Translations under genes and position numbers: made by a program
Shown: in pieces, positions 14,234 through 14,284 of the stretch
Numbering within the stretch: position 1 is the stretch's first letter
Layout of the letters: each line of letters starts with the position of its first letter
The notes under the pieces: generated by a model
Databases searched by the model: none
What the model was told of the DNA's origin: nothing
Seen by the model: the letters and a program-made list of their open reading frames with translations, nothing else
DNA from: an uncultured Clostridium sp.
GTDB lineage: Bacteria; Bacillota; Clostridia; TANB77; CAG-508
DNA: 14,284 nucleotides
Direction: 5' to 3'
Assembly (NCBI GenBank): GCA_900553125.1
Contig: USCB01000031.1
Location: forward strand, 1-14,284

Positions 14234-14284
14234 TTCTGATTGGGGACGGTTCCTTTTCCGAAAAGGAACCGTCCCCAATCAGAA
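14234..14284. repeat. Second intact GGGGACGGTTC palindrome, cut by the right window edge
   Basis: Bases 14234-14258 are perfectly complementary to 14260-14284 around a single central base (14259), a stem of at least 25 pairs that may continue past the window. The core TTGGGGACGGTTC is identical to the palindrome between pheS and pheT, while the tip (CTTTTCCGAAAAG rather than CTTTTCGCGAAAAG) and the outer flanks differ. It lies upstream of spoIIM. Confidence 0.8.

Noticed and set aside
1..14284. CRISPR arrays, tRNA or rRNA genes
   Set aside because: I saw no regularly spaced direct repeats and no cloverleaf or rRNA-like segments. The T-box leader contains tRNA-pairing motifs but is not a tRNA.

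Overview
The window comes from a very AT-rich, endospore-forming Firmicute. It is most likely a Clostridia lineage, judging by the complete spoIIIA operon, spoIIM next to xerD, a T-box-controlled pheST operon, Clostridia-type pilin N-termini and almost exclusive use of AGA for arginine. The species cannot be named from this sequence. Every gene lies on the minus strand, so transcription runs from high to low coordinates.

Layout in transcription order: a dispersed palindromic repeat at the right edge (14234-14284); spoIIM (14165-13533); xerD (13357-12473); a phenylalanine-type T-box leader (about 12410-12178); pheS (12032-10983); a perfect 40-bp palindrome; pheT (10879-8507); an LPKTG sortase substrate with its own promoter (8293-7157); a small membrane-anchored protein of unknown function (7149-6750) ending at a clear terminator; yebC (6554-5829) with an AT-only terminator hairpin; the eight-gene spoIIIA operon AA to AH (5735-631); a 258-bp long-hairpin, MITE-like element (371-628); and the 5' part of a type IV pilin-like gene with a consensus promoter (256 to the left edge). 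SpoIIM (engulfment) and SpoIIIAA-AH (mother-cell half of the channel into the forespore) make this largely a sporulation region mixed with translation and chromosome-maintenance genes.

The most remarkable observation is a recoding pattern. Three conserved spoIIIA genes (spoIIIAA, spoIIIAE, spoIIIAF) are each broken in the plain reading frame. Full-length, family-like proteins reappear if the ribosome moves +1 at four places. At all four places the in-frame codon is CGG, and dropping its C makes the next codon GGA or GGT, giving a glycine that the family expects (including the P-loop glycine of SpoIIIAA). I searched every CGG on the coding strand. In-frame CGG occurs nowhere else in roughly 4,100 codons except once, four residues into the nine-codon tail of the unknown small protein, also as CGGT. 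More than 20 out-of-frame CGG trinucleotides inside genes cause no shift. This suggests that CGG has no normal arginine reading here and that CGGN works as a +1 frameshift signal read as glycine. Recurrent identical sequencing errors are the main alternative.

The small unknown gene has a further candidate +1 shift of a different kind (GGG followed by UAA) near its start. The intergenic regions carry several copies, intact and degenerate, of a GGGGACGGTTC palindromic repeat family.
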